A program made the position numbers and the translations under genes. The notes beneath the pieces are model-generated. The model was not told the DNA's origin, ran no database searches, and worked only from the letters and a program-made list of their open reading frames with translations. DNA of 59,725 bases from Plantago elongata (Eukaryota > Streptophyta > Magnoliopsida > Lamiales > Plantaginaceae). The stretch covers positions 1 through 59,725 of the forward strand of contig JAYMSP010000299.1 of NCBI GenBank assembly GCA_036897095.1, read 5' to 3'. The stretch's first letter is position 1. Each line of letters starts with the position of its first letter. Positions 27,049 to 42,400 of the stretch are shown here, piece by piece.

Positions 27049-30000
27049 CTTATAATAAGGAAAAGTCCACCTCTCTAAGAACTAGTATATTACTAGAATG
27101 AAATATATTAGAAAAATTGAACTTGTACTCATGTGACTCTTAATCCTTTACTAATTTACTAATTAGTTCCTAAAATATAGGATGGATATACCTTTAAGTC
27201 CTCTTCTATGGGAGAAAGTGGCCTATTATATGCATTAGTGAATAAAGTCTTGTCCCTCACGAATTACTAGTAATATAATAATAAAAGAATTAAAATTATG
27301 AGTATTCCCTTTTAACTAATAAACTACTTTTAAATAAGATATATAAGAGTTATAGAGTAACCTTAGTTAGTAGTTGTTAAAGACTCCTTTATCGCTGGTC
27401 AATCACGCATTTGTTATAGAAAGTTATTACGTTCATATATTATTCATTACATATTTTAAGTCCTTTATTATAGGTGAGAGATACTACTAGCAGTCTTTAA
27501 TAATCATGAATTTAAGTAAGATACCTTTGTCTTAAGGAGCTTTATTTTTTATTATAGAATATAACTTGTAGTAAGACTTCATCCTTAAATTATATATTTA
27601 CTCTAGAGTACTTAAGTAGCATACTCGTGATAGAGAATTATTTATAAGATAGAAATAGAGTCCTCCCTTGTATTAGAAGAGGTATCTTAGTAACGCCAGT
27701 ATAGTATTAAAGTAACCTTCATAAGAGAATATATACCCCTTCCTTCTATAGATTCTTTAACTAAGGGAGAAGAGCTATGTACTTCCTTTGCTTTCCCTAA
27801 CAAGAGATAACTAAAGAGTTATTTACTATATTACTAGTTATTCTAGAAGCATGTACTAGAGACTTAAGTATAAACTTATAATTATGAAGTACTGCTATAC
27901 GAGATAGTTGCGAGGGAGTTTACATATTTTACGAGGTTATATATATTAGGAAGAGTGTATCATAGTACCTTATATTAGCTACTATAAAAATATGCATCAT
28001 AAGTAACTAAAGCATCTTACCCTCTAGAATTTACATTACAGGTATATAATAATTATCCCTTATACAAAGAAGAATAGTATACCGCCTTAATTATTTACTA
28101 AAGTAGTAAGGCCCTTACCCAAGCATAATTTATAGAAAGAGCATACACTTTTATTCGTTTTTATATACTTTAAAAAGAATTCCTTAAATTAAAATATAGT
28201 GACCAGTGTACCGTATTTATATTACCCGAATGTGTTTAATTAAGGAGTCTTTTCTTATACTTTTACTTAAAAAATGCACTAGTTACTACCCCAATACTAT
28301 GAATTGTACATGCCCCCTTATAGGATAAAACTTCTTAGTATACACTTGAGTATGGAAAGGAAAGACTCTCTTATATGCTTAAGTTCTTGAAGGAGAATAG
28401 AACCTTTTACTATAGATGGGATATAGCTTACAAGTGAATTAACCCTAACACCTATCTAATAAGTAGGTTTGTCCTCGAAAACCCAATTATTTCTAGCGTA
28501 ACTAGGGACTCCTTGCCTTTGTTTAAATAGTTAGAGGAGCTAACATATTTACTTAAGTTTACTTAAGACACCTTTCTATCTAAAGAGGTCTAACTAGAAT
28601 ATTTCCGGATGTAAGGGGTGCCTCGTGTTTCCCCTTTTAATTTGTGTAATATCAAAAAAATTTTTTTTTTACTTAAGAAACCTATATTTTATTTAATTTA
28701 AGTGGGTAGGAGTAATTATCCTTTCTTAACTCTTAACTAAAGTACTTATAAAAGAGGACATGGAGTTTTCCTATATCATATGTTATAACAGAAGAGAGCG
28801 CTACTTCCATTATACTAGTTTATATTTGTAAAAGACTAGAAGTACCTTCTCATTAAGCTATAAATAATACCTTGGGCATAGTAAAGGAAGAAGATAACTT
28901 GCCCTATATAACTACGGGTTACTTCTTTAAGTCTTAATTATTTAAAGTAATAGGTATTCCTCTTGGCATTAAAAGGGGGGATGTTCCTTTAGAGAAAGAA
29001 TCTAACCTTATTTCCTTATACTAGAGTACTTTTTTATAGAGTTCATATTTTATTACTTAATGTTAAAAAAGAGAAAGCCGTGCCTGCTTATAACCTCTTT
29101 ACTAAGATAAGAGTATTATAGCATACACTTTTAGTAAAATTAAATCTATTGTAGAGCTACCAAAGGGGACTAGAGTTTTCCCTTACCAAAAACCTATATT
29201 TTATGCTAGAAATTTCAATAGTTATAAAAGCTTAAGATAGAATTTGCCCCTTATATATAAGATATATAAGTATTACAAATACTATAACCATACTTTATAT
29301 ATAATCTGTATACAAGGGAGTACTATATTACTTTTTAAGCGCATACTTTAATTTTCTCCCTTAAAAAACTATATAAAACTAAGGGTAAGTGTAAAGATAT
29401 TTCCCCTTTCTTACTCACAGAGACGTACTAGAGTACCCGTATATTTTATACTTAGTTAATACGCTTTTAACTAGGGTACTTTATAATTAAGTAATTGTAA
29501 GCTCTTAACTATAGAGTACTAGTAATTATACAGAGCAGGCTCTTTTACCACAGTCTTTTTTTAAGGGTAACTTCATATTTATATTAGAGAGTTTTTTATG
29601 CTATGATGCTTAATTAGTAACATTTACAAAAGGAGGGGCTTATTTATACATATTCTAGAATTTATAGAGGCCTCATGTTCTAGCTAATAATATAATTGCA
29701 AAGTATAGCTTACTTAATAATTTTAAGTAAAAGTGACTAAGTAAGAATATTATGTAGTCTCTATTTATATACTCTTTATAAAAGGGCAATAAAGCTGCCT
29801 CTATATGTTAAGTAGCTCGCTACTACTTATGGGTACGCCTTATGCTTATATTCTAAAATAACTTGGTAAGTGCGTCTTATAATATTAATCTATAAATATA
29901 GAGTATTATTTTTATGTAAAAGCTCTCTAAGAATACCTATTTATTAGTGCTTCCTTAAGTAATTACTAATAGGGCACAAAGGGTACACTACAATGCTCTC

Positions 30001-30800
30001 TTATGGGTAAGGAACAAACCTCTATTATTAGAATACTAGGTTAGACTCTATTAAGTAAATGAGTCTTATATAAAAAAGGTTTCTCTTGCCAGCTATGCTT
30101 TATAAAAATGAAAGGGTGTCTTTCTTATACCTTTTACTAACAAATAATACTAAATTAATAAGGCCCAGTATATTCGTTACAAAATATTTATTAAAGCTAA
30201 AAGAGAATCTTTTTCTATTCAGCAGGAGCATATTTTAGCAGTACACCCTTCCTATATCCTATTATATAGTGATTCGCTAGAGAGTTTATCTTAGTTAAAA
30301 AGAATACCCCATACATTTTATACAAAGAGATAAGCGTACTCCCTTAGAGACCATATATAGAATTATTAAAAGAGAAGTACTCATTATGATATAAAAGTAA
30401 TTAATGTACCTTAACTCTTTAACGTTTAAGTAAGTAAGCTAAGGGAAAGCTATCCTTTATTATACTATAGATTTATAGCTTAGGTAAATTAGTCTCTTCT
30501 AAGTACTTTGCTAAATGGATCTATTACTTAACTTACGTGAGTCTTTTAGCATTATTATAATAATTATTTCTTGCTGTGTAGTATAATTTTTAAAATAATA
30601 AAGCTTAAGTGTATTGTCCCTTATAAAGTAAAAATACGTAATAATCAGCGCACTATTCTAGGGAAAAGTATACTGAGTAACTTTTCTCTAATACATAATT
30701 TTTAATTGTTGTAGAGTATGCCTTATTCTTCTAGTTAATAGAATACTTTCTCCTGCATAAATAATAAGAGATGCCCCTTTTTTATAAATTACAAGTCATT

Positions 30801-33800
30801 CCTTAACAAAATACGACATTCCTCTTTTTTTTACTTTTGACTATTTGTCAAACCACAAGTAATTACAATGATGTAGTATTAAGAAAAGACTAGACATTAT
30901 AAAAGATAAGTAAGACATAGTAAGCAACTACGATTTATATAATTAAAGAAAGACTCTGTAATATTAGTTATAGGAAATGTAGAGCCAACCCATACTAAAG
31001 TTATTGTGTTTTCTTCCACGTGCCTTTTTCTTTTATTATTTTAAAGTCCTATGAAAGATAAATAATGGAATCCAACGCGCTTTAATCTTTAATATAGGAT
31101 GGGGTAAATTTAGGAAAATGGACGGTTGTTCTTATTGCAAAGTAAAAGTATCCATCTAATTGTGATAATAAAGTCTTCCTCACAAGCAACATATTTATCA
31201 TGTTATTTCTTCCGTCTTATTTTTCCGGGAGCTAGCTTGAAACCAAAAAATGTGTTAAATTCCAATATTTCAAAAGACAAATTCACGTTAGTAGAAAAAA
31301 AGCTTCATATGCTGTTGGGAAGAAAAGAAAGAAGTAATATATACATGGCTTTTAAAAGTAATAATTATATCACAGAAAGGTACACAGCAAAAAGGTTGGG
31401 ATCTACTTCTACTGAAAAAAGTTAAAGAACATGACTTCCTACACAAGGCGTAGTTAGCAGTTAGCTACTGAAACAATATAAATTTAAACAAAGGAAAATA
31501 AAGAAGGAAATTCTTGTATGAGAAAAAGATATGTATTACATTTAGAGCATTTTAGATAGGAAGTACCAGAAATAGATATTAAGGAAGAAAGTAGAACCAG
31601 ATACTAGCTATGGCTTAACAAAAAAAGAGATTTCCATACATCCATTAAAGGGATTTAGTGTCTAATCTAAGTACAATTCTTTTCCTTTTCGCTGTGACTC
31701 GTTGCAAACATATTTCTAGTTACGTAGAAGGCTTTACCGCAGCACCTGTTCTTTTTAATGTAGTGCATACCTATGTTCTAGGATTTTCTATATAGGATAA
31801 GAAGTGAGATTTGCATGAGTGTATGGAAATGAATTCGTGTAAAAAAAGTATAGCACAGCAGCTTGAAATTGAGGTGAAAGAAAAGGACACTTATAGAAAA
31901 TTTTAGTTAAATATACTTTTATATATAGATATGTTGTGTGTATAGTAAAATGTGGATTTAAACTTAAAAGATTCACAATTCTGGAATATGCTATGTAGTT
32001 GCCTTTCTTATTCCTTAATAAAATAATCTAGAAAATTGCTAGGCTTTATTTAAAGAACTAAGAAGAAATGAAAATATAGAAACTTTTTCTATAATTTGCA
32101 TTTTGCGAGAACAAAACAAAAAACCCATAGTAAAAAGTAAGAATACGCTACTAACTACTCTTCTAACAGAAAGTACACGTCGGTAAGGGAGTAGAAGTAC
32201 AAGATTCCAAAAGTAAACATATATATATATTTTACACTACAAAACATAAAGAAAAAAATAAGTGCAAATGCAACAAGGGAAGAAATCTTATTAAAATGAA
32301 AGGTTCTTTTTAGTTGTTGGCTGGGGCGAAATCAAAAAGTAAATTCTTGCACACTTTTTTTGACTACGTTGTTGTAGGTAGAACATCTCGAATAATGCTT
32401 GAAGTGATATAAAAATATACAGGAAACCTTGCGTTATTGTACTCCACTAGAAATTAGTTCGCTAATAAACTATAAAGTTATTATTATTAATCGATGAGCC
32501 CGCATTAAGAGATATGCTTACTACCTACCGTCAAAAAGATATAGACAAGTAATAAACAATTACTTATTCCCTTGCCTAATAAAAGACCTGGTAGGAAATC
32601 ATATACCAATAAATAATAGCAAAAAGACTCATAATTAGTTGATTGCTAAAGATCTTTTCTACTTTATATTGTAATATTTCTCTTTAGAACTCTTCATTCT
32701 TCTATATATACCATTCACAAATTAAATAAGACTCGAAATTCTTGCTAATAAATACTGATTAATACATTACAACACATTTGGTTCTTTTCTATACATACGA
32801 TATCATTTTTGGATTTATTCCTATTTTTTCTTTGCCTACTATCCCTACCTGAAATATTTGAGGAAGGAATGAAGGAATTTAAAGCATACAAGTAATTCCT
32901 AAGTTGTTAGATATTTGCGTAATTCTAATGATTTCTTCTACTCTACGACCCAAAAATGAATAGAATCCATTCTTTATGCGCGCCTACATCTTGGCCATAA
33001 AAAGCAAATCCAACACAAAGAGAAGAAAAAAGTCATGGATCTTTCGAACATAATCCACATCCACGATTAGTTCAAACAAAGCAGAGATTCGTTATTTAAT
33101 TTACCCAACACTTCCGTTTTTTTTATACCAATATGTTTGTTTATATATATTACTTTTATAGATGATATATAGACTCCAAAGAACCATAGAATATAAAAAT
33201 AGATTGATTCTTTTATTTGCTTGTTGAAGAACTCCAAAGAAGGAGCTACCTACAAGAAACTATAGATATCTATTTGTAACTAATTGCCTACACTAATTCT
33301 TTTTCCTACTTAATAATTTTCAAAGGAAGTAACTTACTTAGTCGTAGTGAATACCTAATATGATAACCGCGTATACTAATAGTTTGTTATTGAAAATTCA
33401 TGTTCTTGTTATTAAAGTACGGAAATGAAAGAGCAAAAGAAAATATTTTAGCCCCGAATCCTCAATTTATAGTATATATAGTAAGTATAATATATATATA
33501 GTTAAAGAGATTAAAAAAGAAGCCAATTCGTGTGAGCAGAAAATACGAATTATGCGTGAAATATAATTAAAAATAGAAAATAGAGTAAGCTATTGATTAT
33601 TACAACTAAATAGGAACTTCGGAAAAGAATGGTCACACTGTGGCGTTATGGGCGACTACCAAACTGTGTTTTTGTCAATGAAATTCATTGCTTGCAGAGT
33701 AAATGAAAATACGAAATTACAGTGTAAAGACATACAAAGACATATAGAAAACTACTAAATTTAAATAAAATAAAAGTAGACTACTATTATTATGATTATT

Positions 33801-35050
33801 ACTATGCGTGGGTCTGCGTTTCACTTTTCACTTAGAAATTATTCCGGAGTCCTTTATTTTTATACAATTATCTAAGACAAGAAAGACTATAGAAGAAACC
33901 AACATGTTGTTTGTAGCCTCTTCTTTTACGACTCCGGCGAGACACTTACTTCTCTTAATTCTCTATATAATATACGACTGTATCTTTAGTCTCTACTAGA
34001 AAGAAATTATAATGGAAACAATATGCTTTCTTTGTATATAGGGCATTTGCTTCTACCTTTGCGAGTAACGCTGTTTGTAAAAAAGAAATAAATACCACCT
34101 TGTTGTTCACTACATACATAATAGGCCTACCCTGACCTCACTCCCCAGAAGAGATTAGCTCATTCTTCCTTCTATTAAGAAGATTAAGATGTCTTAGGTA
34201 ACTGTGAGTTTTCCTTCATGGCATGTCATCTACTTACTTGTTTCTAATATATGCTATCTAAATAGGATCGTTGGTAGTTATTTATTGTATATTTGAGCCT
34301 AAAAAACGACTTATGGAAATTCGGAGGAAAATGTACATACAATTTATAATTTTCTAGAATTTGACATATTCTTATGATTTAAGGACTACCTTCTTTGTAA
34401 AAAGTGCAAATACAAAAGAGCTACTAACAAACACCAGCTATCTTTGGAAATAGAAAAATGTCATTGTCGATTACAACTCAAAATAATTTTGTTTGTTATA
34501 TAGGATTAACTCTTGGAATGAAAAAAAGATTAAATAATAGAAATGGGTAGCACGCGTATTTACGAAAAAGAAGAGAATAGAAAGGTCTAAAAGAATCAAC
34601 TTACATCAATTATAGCCTGTTTGGGCATGAAAGAAGAACCACTTTTTTACATCATTATACCTCGAAAGAACTAGGTTGCAATGGCCAGAAGAAGTAGAAA
34701 GGTTAGACCATATTCGTAAAGGTTGAATCCTTTGGATTCTAGAAAGCATTTTAATTGAGGCCACCACTGGACTACACTACCCCGCCTATTGTTTTCGTTA
34801 CATAAGAGAGTTGCACATTAAAAAGGCTATACTGTGACTACATGTTATAAATTATTCTATATTTCTTTATTTTAGAAGTGGTTGTTTTAGTTAAAAATAT
34901 TCCTTAGTTGAGCGCCTAAAATAAAAGAAAAAAGTGGAAGTGGGAGGGAAGCGCTCTTGTCGGTTAAAGCCCGAACTCTTTTGTTGGGAAAGAACCATTC
35001 TTAGAAATAGTATCGACATTGCCAATCATAACTACGGAATTAGCAGGGGA
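30801..35050. other. Gene-free A+T-rich block (type B, second)
   Basis: CA/TG words return here. The longest frame (31126-31425 plus, 99 codons) starts at a TTG, is K/S/L-rich and has no recognisable domain, so I do not call it. I see no gene, RNA or mobile-element protein. Confidence 0.45.
32219..32231. repeat. Short (AT)n run
   Basis: Perfect AT run of about six units, one of the few that lie in a type B block. Confidence 0.75.
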
Positions 35051-38000
35051 TATTTGCTTAAGTATTTATAAATATTTAAGACATGTAACTATAGTAATAG
35101 TATAAGTAAGTGCTCAGGTATTTTTAATTCTCTTGTACTAAATGCCCTTGTTATTAGGTGAGTTTTAAAATAACTAGAGTTCTTCTACTAAGGAATCTAT
35201 TACTATATAATTTATATTAAAATAGCTTCTATTCTAGTATTTATACCCCTTTGTTATAGTATAGAGAATTGCGCTTTTATATAGAAGTACTTATTTTTAT
35301 TCCTATTATGCGTTATATTTTTATATTTAAAGAGATTACACGTATAATTTTAGAAATTATTCTATAGGGGTGTAAAGAGAAGTATACTCTTGTACCTACG
35401 CATTTTAAATAATTTACTAGATCTTGACTATTAAAAAACATGTAATGGAATAACTAGTGCACTTAATAGCTTGCTTAAGGTATAGCATGTATTTTATTCA
35501 TACATATTAAGGAAAGAAAAATGTTTTGCTCTTTATAACCAGGTGTATTTGTAAATAATTTAGTGTACTTTATCTCTTACTAGAATTGGTATAATTAAGG
35601 TTTATGGTTTACTAGGCAACTTAATATATAGTTTAAAGAAGGTACCCATATTATACTAGGTAGATATCTATAACATAAGTAATAAGAAAAGTAACTACTA
35701 ACTCCCTAGATATAAAAATATTTAAGTATGTTATTAGGGAGCTTCCCATCTCTATTAAGTAACATAGTATTAGAGAACATTTAGCATAAAGAGATACCTT
35801 TATGATATACTTAGTTATTAAGAATAAGGTTATGTAACTCTGTCTTCTAGAGTTCTATAGTAAGCTTGTTACTTTATTTTATACTTTAAAGGGAATGTGG
35901 GTATATTTGAGTTACCCCAAGCCAATATTCTTTATTCTTTCCTTAGCAATGTGTTTAAAAATAAGTCAAAGACCTAAAAATTAATCTAAAGCGCTTTATA
36001 TCTAGTCTAGAGTTTATTATTTTATTTAGGGGTACACACTATACACAAATAGAAATAGATTTATAAGTAAGTATAAGAACGGCTATATTTCTTTCCTTTA
36101 ATCTATAACGTTTAGTAAGAAATAATAAACACTCTTTGAACAGCTCTTTCCCTTTAATCTGTTAGTTTAGTATAGAATGAAGCTATCCTTTTCCTTTAAG
36201 TATAATAATTATTAAGCAAGAGTATTCCTTCTATGTTATTACTTATGTAGCAAAGAGTCCTATGCCTTACTATAGTTATAAATAAATACTTTTTTAGGAA
36301 GTGAGTCCCTTCTTTAGAATAATAATAGGTATTAGATAGGATTATAATCTTTAAGTATAGCCTCCGTAAACATAATACAGGAGTTTATCTAGTACAAGCC
36401 TTTTTCTTAGAGAAGAAATAAATATTATTTTTAGAAGTATCTTTCGCAAGTAATACTTTAGAAAAGGCTAGTTCTCTTATTGGGGTACTATAATGTAAAA
36501 GGGACTATTAATATATTAACTGGGTAAGTAAGGAAACACTTTTATAAAAGGGAGAGTGGTCCCTCTCTTCTAATACAGTAATTATAAATAATAAGTATAA
36601 GGTTTTATTTAACTTAAAGAGAGGTACTTCTTTTTTTCTTTAAAATATATGTGCTTTCTATGTTAGAGTACTTTAATACTTTAAGGTCTTTATAATATTC
36701 TAACTCTTATATAAAGTAAAAAAGAAGGTCATAACATATTCTATGAACTAGTTACTTTATAAAAGAGTACTTACTAAATAGAATTTAACTTGAAATTAAG
36801 TTATTAAAGGAAATACTCCACAATTATATTTACTAGAGTGTTACTAAGGTAAGAAAGAGATCAACTCTATTGACTAAATATTTTCTAGATAAGCCTTAAT
36901 TTTTTATAAATTATAAGAAATACTTCCCTTCTTATATTACTTTACTAGAGAAAATACCCTATGTAAGTGCTTAATTTATAGTGAGTTGCTTAGATAAAAT
37001 GAAATAGGTCCCTATTGTACCCCAGCTTTAATGTAATAGATATTTATTAAGAAATATTGCTCTTTTAAGAGCCTAAGAATATCCTACTACTAGTATTAAT
37101 AATTAAGGCTTGGGAAATTAAAAAAAGGGCATATAGCTCTAAAGCCTTCTTAAGAGAGGATGCACTTACTGTGTTTATAAAGAATACTCCTTATACATGA
37201 GTTACTTGAACTTATTAGATATCTTAAGGGTATGTATGGGTGTTATAAATTATTACTTAAGAATTAATATAAGCTATTTCTTCTATATAAAATAACAATA
37301 TAATAGAATTATCTAGAGGAAGTACGCCTTAATTATTAAGTTACTATATAAAATAAGAGTTTACCCTCGCGTTTTAATGCTTAAGTATTTGTAGAAATGA
37401 AAAAATCTTGTTATACTCTTACAACTTTAATTTATACTCCTGCCTAAGAGAGAAACCAAGTATTCCCTTTGCTTTTAAAGTTTTAGTTATACAATTGTAC
37501 TTAAATAGAGTAGCTCTAAAACAATATAGTAGTATACCTGAGTAATCTAGCCTTATGAGCAATAATAATATGAAAGTACTCTAGTAGCACAAAGGGTGTA
37601 ATAAATCTATCTTTTCCTTCTTCATAGTAGTTTCTTATTTTATTTATAAGCCATAACATATAGTTTAATTCCTTCTAATAAAAATCTACGGGTTTAAGGA
37701 AGGAGAATGGTATCTCCAAAAATTTAAAAATGCATTTACTAATTTAGAAGATAGGCTTATAGTTTTTTAAATAGATCTAAAAGAGGGTTATTTATAAGAT
37801 AAATTATTATAACTTATGCATACAAGGGGTACTCTGGGTAAATGGTTCTTATATAAGAAAGGTATTCTTCCTTATTATACGCGTAATTATCGAGGTTTAA
37901 TATTCTAGTAAGATAGATCATAGTATATCCTTGCGTGTTAGTGACTTTACTATATATATTTGTTAAAGGAGAATAGCGTGCTTATTTCTCAGCAAAAAGC

Positions 38001-39065
38001 TGGCTATACATGTATAGGCACTTACTTAGAGAAGGAAGGGTTTATTTTTATGACTATATATTACTATGAAGGAAAAGTTAAGTACTACACAAGTATGCCT
38101 CAGAGTTACTCCTAACTATACTTAGAAATTACATATCTGATAGAATGCATCCTTTCCAGCTAACGCCTTATATAATAAATATAGTATATTTAAGTTCTTA
38201 GGCTTTGTACCTAAGGAGTCTCCCCTCTTTAATAAAAAACTAAGGTTATAAAATCTTAACTAAGCAAGGGTGCTCTCTAGTAGTCACTAACATTTTTTTA
38301 TAAATAAGGAAAGTAGTGCGCTCTCCTTATTTATATTTTAACTAAGGTGTACTTGATTTGATAGTAAGACTTAGTATGCCCTCTTTTATGTACACAAGTG
38401 ACTGAAGATTTGTACCCTTTATCCTTGTATAATGAGTAACTTAAGCAAAGACTTAAATATTTTATAAAAATAATAGCTTCTCTCTTCTCTAGAAGCAATA
38501 TAAAATTATGGATTAACCAGGGACAATCTCTTATTTATAACTATACTTTTATAAAAATATCCTGCAGGAAGTAGTGTTCTATCTTATTACTCTAGTACTT
38601 AGGAAATATACTTGATCAGGAAATACTTCTAAAATATGGCTAAAACATTTGTACTTGTATAATACACTAAGAGAGCCCTACTCTTATCTTACTGTGTTTA
38701 TTTAGCTATAGGTAATTAATTACACAAATAACTTAGTCACTAAAGTACTTGCTTAATAAGGGTATAAGTTAGTGTGCAAATACATAATCAAGTGCTCTCT
38801 TCCTATAAAGTAAAGGGTTCTCTAGGTAACTCACTCTTTTGCTAGGGCACTCTTCTTAATATATAGTGTGTTTATGTAAATACTTAATTTAAATATATGG
38901 GTAATAGAGCCTGTTTATTTAATTATATAATTAATAATCTATAATAAGGTATTACACTCTTACGTTATTTATAAAGCATGATAATTCTCTCCTTATTTAT
39001 TACCATAATTTAGGTACTTATTCAGTACATAGCCTTAAAGTATTGATAAAGAACACGTTTAAAGC
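35051..39065. repeat. RIP-like TA-saturated block (type A, third)
   Basis: Dense ttaagta, agtacttt, tataaag and gaatactcc words, with CA/TG scarce and stops throughout. Purine/pyrimidine dyads recur irregularly, for example around 36558, 36626, 36768, 36812, 36862 and 37126. No protein relic is readable. It ends near 39065, where cgtgagagggtccg and ordinary composition begin. Confidence 0.6.
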
Positions 39066-40900
39066 ACTGATAAAATATTTCGTGAGAGGGTCCGTTTTAA
39101 GAATTTCATCCAAGGTTGTTGGTATTTGTTTTCTGTTATCGCAAAAGGTCTATTTATTTAGGGCCATTCTTTATTATTTCTCTAAATAAAATGTGATGAG
39201 GATGAGATAGGAAGTAGTCATTATGCCTGGCTATAAGTCACGGAGTAAACGGACATTTCACTATGTATAGAATTTTTTTAGCTGACGGGACTTTTTCTAT
39301 AAATGAAAACTTGCGTTGCATATAAATAAATCTAATGAAATAGATTAATGAATAGCACCCAAGAAGATCAACATTGTTTGTTTACAGAGCCCATATATAG
39401 TTCTAAATAAAGAAGTACCCGCACTGCACGGTGTTTCTTTTCCAAGTCATAATCATAAGCCGAATCAATCTGCCAAGTTCCTTCTACTAAGAAGTATCTA
39501 TAAATAGGTAATCGCCCAGCCCGGCCAGTCCTTTTTCGTGTCTCTTTTTTTATTCTCTTTTTCTTATAGTAGCTTTACTAATAAAATTTTGTTCCTTGCA
39601 TGCATAAAGGGTTATGTTCTATATATTATATATACCCTATCCATCTATAATCTAGATCTTCACAATCAAATTTCGTATGGAGTTATATTGGTAATTAAGT
39701 ATCTGGGTTATTCCTTTTCGGAGTTTCTACTTAATTGTGGCAAGAATTGACGCTGTTTACCTCGGTTTCTAATTTGTAACTTTCTATTTCATATATTATT
39801 AGATAAATCTCTTCCTTACCGTTTACCTCTTGGCTTGCATAAATAAGATAAGGGACTAGAATACAGCTAGCTAAGGATATTTTTCTTGTCTTCTAATATT
39901 TTAGTAATTTCAGCAGAAGCAAGGAAGGATATCTGAGAAAGGGTTTTTACTAATGAAGTATAATACACAAAAGAATCTACCCGTTACGTCAGTTACAAAT
40001 AGTAAGAATCCATATTTCTAATTTCCAGCATACTACAATACTACTTTGTTAGGAAGGCATACATATTTATATTACATTCCTAGTAGTAATAAATGTCGTA
40101 TTTTGCCCTAATTATAAAAAATCTTTCTAAAACAAACGAACTCGAAATGCTATTTACGCGAAAGGTCATCAGCAGCTCCAAGGTCTTTATTTTCTTAGGG
40201 CTCCAACAACTCATATTTTCAACAAAGAGAACTGCCTCTAAAGTAAGAGATAACTCATAGTTATTTCTATAGTAAGAGTCTTAATAGGACAGCAGTCCTC
40301 GGTAAACCTATTTTTACAGTCAAGGATGTATTACAAATACAGTAGCAAACGCCATGCATATTACTCGGGATGATAGAATAGGGAGTCTTCGTTACTAGAT
40401 AGAGTACGGGAGACTTATAACCTATGCATATGTACTTTATCCTTGCTCTTTTCACGTCAAACTATAAGCGAAGAATAAGAAACTATGTCACCAAAAGCAC
40501 TCGCATTTGTCTATTTTTCTTCTTCCAAAGCTCTTCTTAAATTGCTAAGCCTGCCTATAAATGAAATATCATAGAAATAGTTCTAAAAAGGGATATACTA
40601 TAATGAAAAGAAGTAACGAAGTATAAGAGATATAGGTTATACGGAGAGGGATATAAATGTAACTAATATTGCTAATAAATAATTAACAACGGGATAAGAC
40701 CGACAAGTAACAACTACAACTCATTACAACTAAGAAATAAAGCAAGTGGTCAACCATCATAATATCATAAGAAATAAATGTCGGACTTATTAATTACTCA
40801 AAACACTTATACTGTTTCCAAACATGGGTGGTTTCGCGTATAAAACGAACTCTAAAATTCAGCAAGTGCAGTTTTTCATTCTTCAGGCTCAAATACATAT
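39066..40900. other. Gene-free A+T-rich block (type B, third)
   Basis: Ordinary CA/TG content returns for about 1.8 kb. Frames of 62-70 codons at 39538-39750 and 40267-40455 have no motif. I see nothing else in this interval. Confidence 0.4.
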
Positions 40901-42400
40901 CTACTAAACGAAAACTGCTTAAAAAGACATATTATTTTGGATATTACTTATTTAATTATAATTGCATTGTATTCCTAAGTCTAAGTGAAGAAGTAGTAAG
41001 GGTTTAGCCTAAGATATGAAAATATAATATCAAAATAGTACCAAAAGTATAGAATTTCATAATAATTTATAATGTTTTATTATTAAGTTATTAAGACAAC
41101 AACATATTCACTTATTTTACTAGAGGAATAGGGAAATTTAATTAAGTTGTATAGTATTTCATAATTAAGTTACCTTCCATTTCATTTCTCTTCATACTAA
41201 AAGCCAGTCTTAAGTCTTTTACCAAGAGAATAAATATTATTTTATGATATTTATATTATAAAAGCCAATAGTTAGTATGAATAAATTACTCTTGTAGTTA
41301 ACAAGTTCTATCAAAAATATAGAAAACTTTTAAGTATATTATTATTTTAAAAATTCTATTTTTTTAAGAACTACTGGAGAATTACTAAATGCGTACTTTG
41401 AGAAATATAATTTTATGTTAATAATATTTTCTAATACAATTTCTTTTAAAATTTACTTATCAATTCTAGAGGGAATATTTACTAAATACCTAAATTATAA
41501 TAACTAAAACTATGTAGCTACTCTTTCTTTGAGTGATATTCTAATATACTAATATATTTCCTTTTCGTAGGTTCACTTAATATTTTAGTTCTATACTAAT
41601 TTTTTCACTCCTAAAAATATTTCTATCTAAGTATATTATATACTACATGCGTTACCTTTTACTCGCGAAGTTAACTCGATAGTTATAAATCTTACATAAA
41701 TTATACTATGTTACTAATAGAATATACTAAATTATTTTTTGTAAGGAATCAAATAATTTTTGAATATGTCTTAGGAGTCTTACGAATAGAACTTAAGTAC
41801 GAGTATAGAGTTATTCTATTTCATATACTTAACTTAAGTAATAATTTCTTCCCAGATAAAGAAAAAAGAGAAATATAGTAATTTAACAAAAGTCATTGGT
41901 CTAAGTATAATTTGTACATAAAACAGAATTTTGTGCAAGTGTATTTTTATAGTTAATTAAGTAGAGTAAGCCTTGCTTGCTTAAAAAATAAAAACTTAAG
42001 AATATATATAAATAATAAAAAATATATTTATAGAGCTAAGTTTTAAATATTTTAGAAACAAATACAAGGTATGTATATAAAAAATAGTGGTACGATGAAT
42101 TAGAAAAGAGAGTTATTTACCTAATATTTGTTAGGATAGGAATAAAATTTTATATTACAGAATGACTTCCAAAAGGATACTATAATAATCTATTAAGGGA
42201 AAGATATTTACTTATACGATACTAAGGTATATTCCAAATTATATATATATATATATATATATTACGTTACACCATGTTACTTAAAAAATATAAGCTATGT
42301 GAAATAATGTTAGACCTAAAAAATATTTTATAAGAAAAAGTAAGAAAGAAAATAACTTTATAGAAATTATCTCGTAATCGTTAGATAGTTAAATACTAAA
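40901..42400. repeat. Extremely A+T-rich decayed repeat
   Basis: This stretch is even richer in A and T than the type A blocks. It has long runs of tattat, aaatat and ttaaaat and fewer gtactccc-type words. The minus-strand frame of the neighbouring candidate relic runs on through it without TGA down to about 41897, but with many TAA/TAG stops and no readable domain. Because RIP turns TGA into TAA, that is weak evidence of coding origin. It is probably the most eroded part of a mobile element. Confidence 0.4.
42241..42262. repeat. (AT)11 microsatellite
   Basis: Perfect AT run of 22 bases, the longest I noticed in the window. Confidence 0.85.

Larger units (their letters stand above)
25291..30800. 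repeat. RIP-like TA-saturated block (type A, second)
   Basis: The same vocabulary as 411-10130 returns abruptly: gtactccc, ttaagta, tataaag and very frequent TA. The perfect 10-base palindrome ggagtactcc at 27039-27048 is a clean example of the recurrent dyad. No reading frame survives. I could not align it by eye to the first block, so whether both come from one element family is open. Together with 411-10130 it flanks the 15-kb type B block. Confidence 0.6.

Noticed and set aside
25291-30800. CRISPR-like or regular tandem array suggested by recurring gtactccc words
   Set aside because: Spacing is irregular (roughly 25 to 75 bases), the words are not identical and no cas-type gene is present.
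31126-31425. 99-codon + strand frame
   Set aside because: It starts at TTG, has no motif, and sits in a block with no other coding signal.
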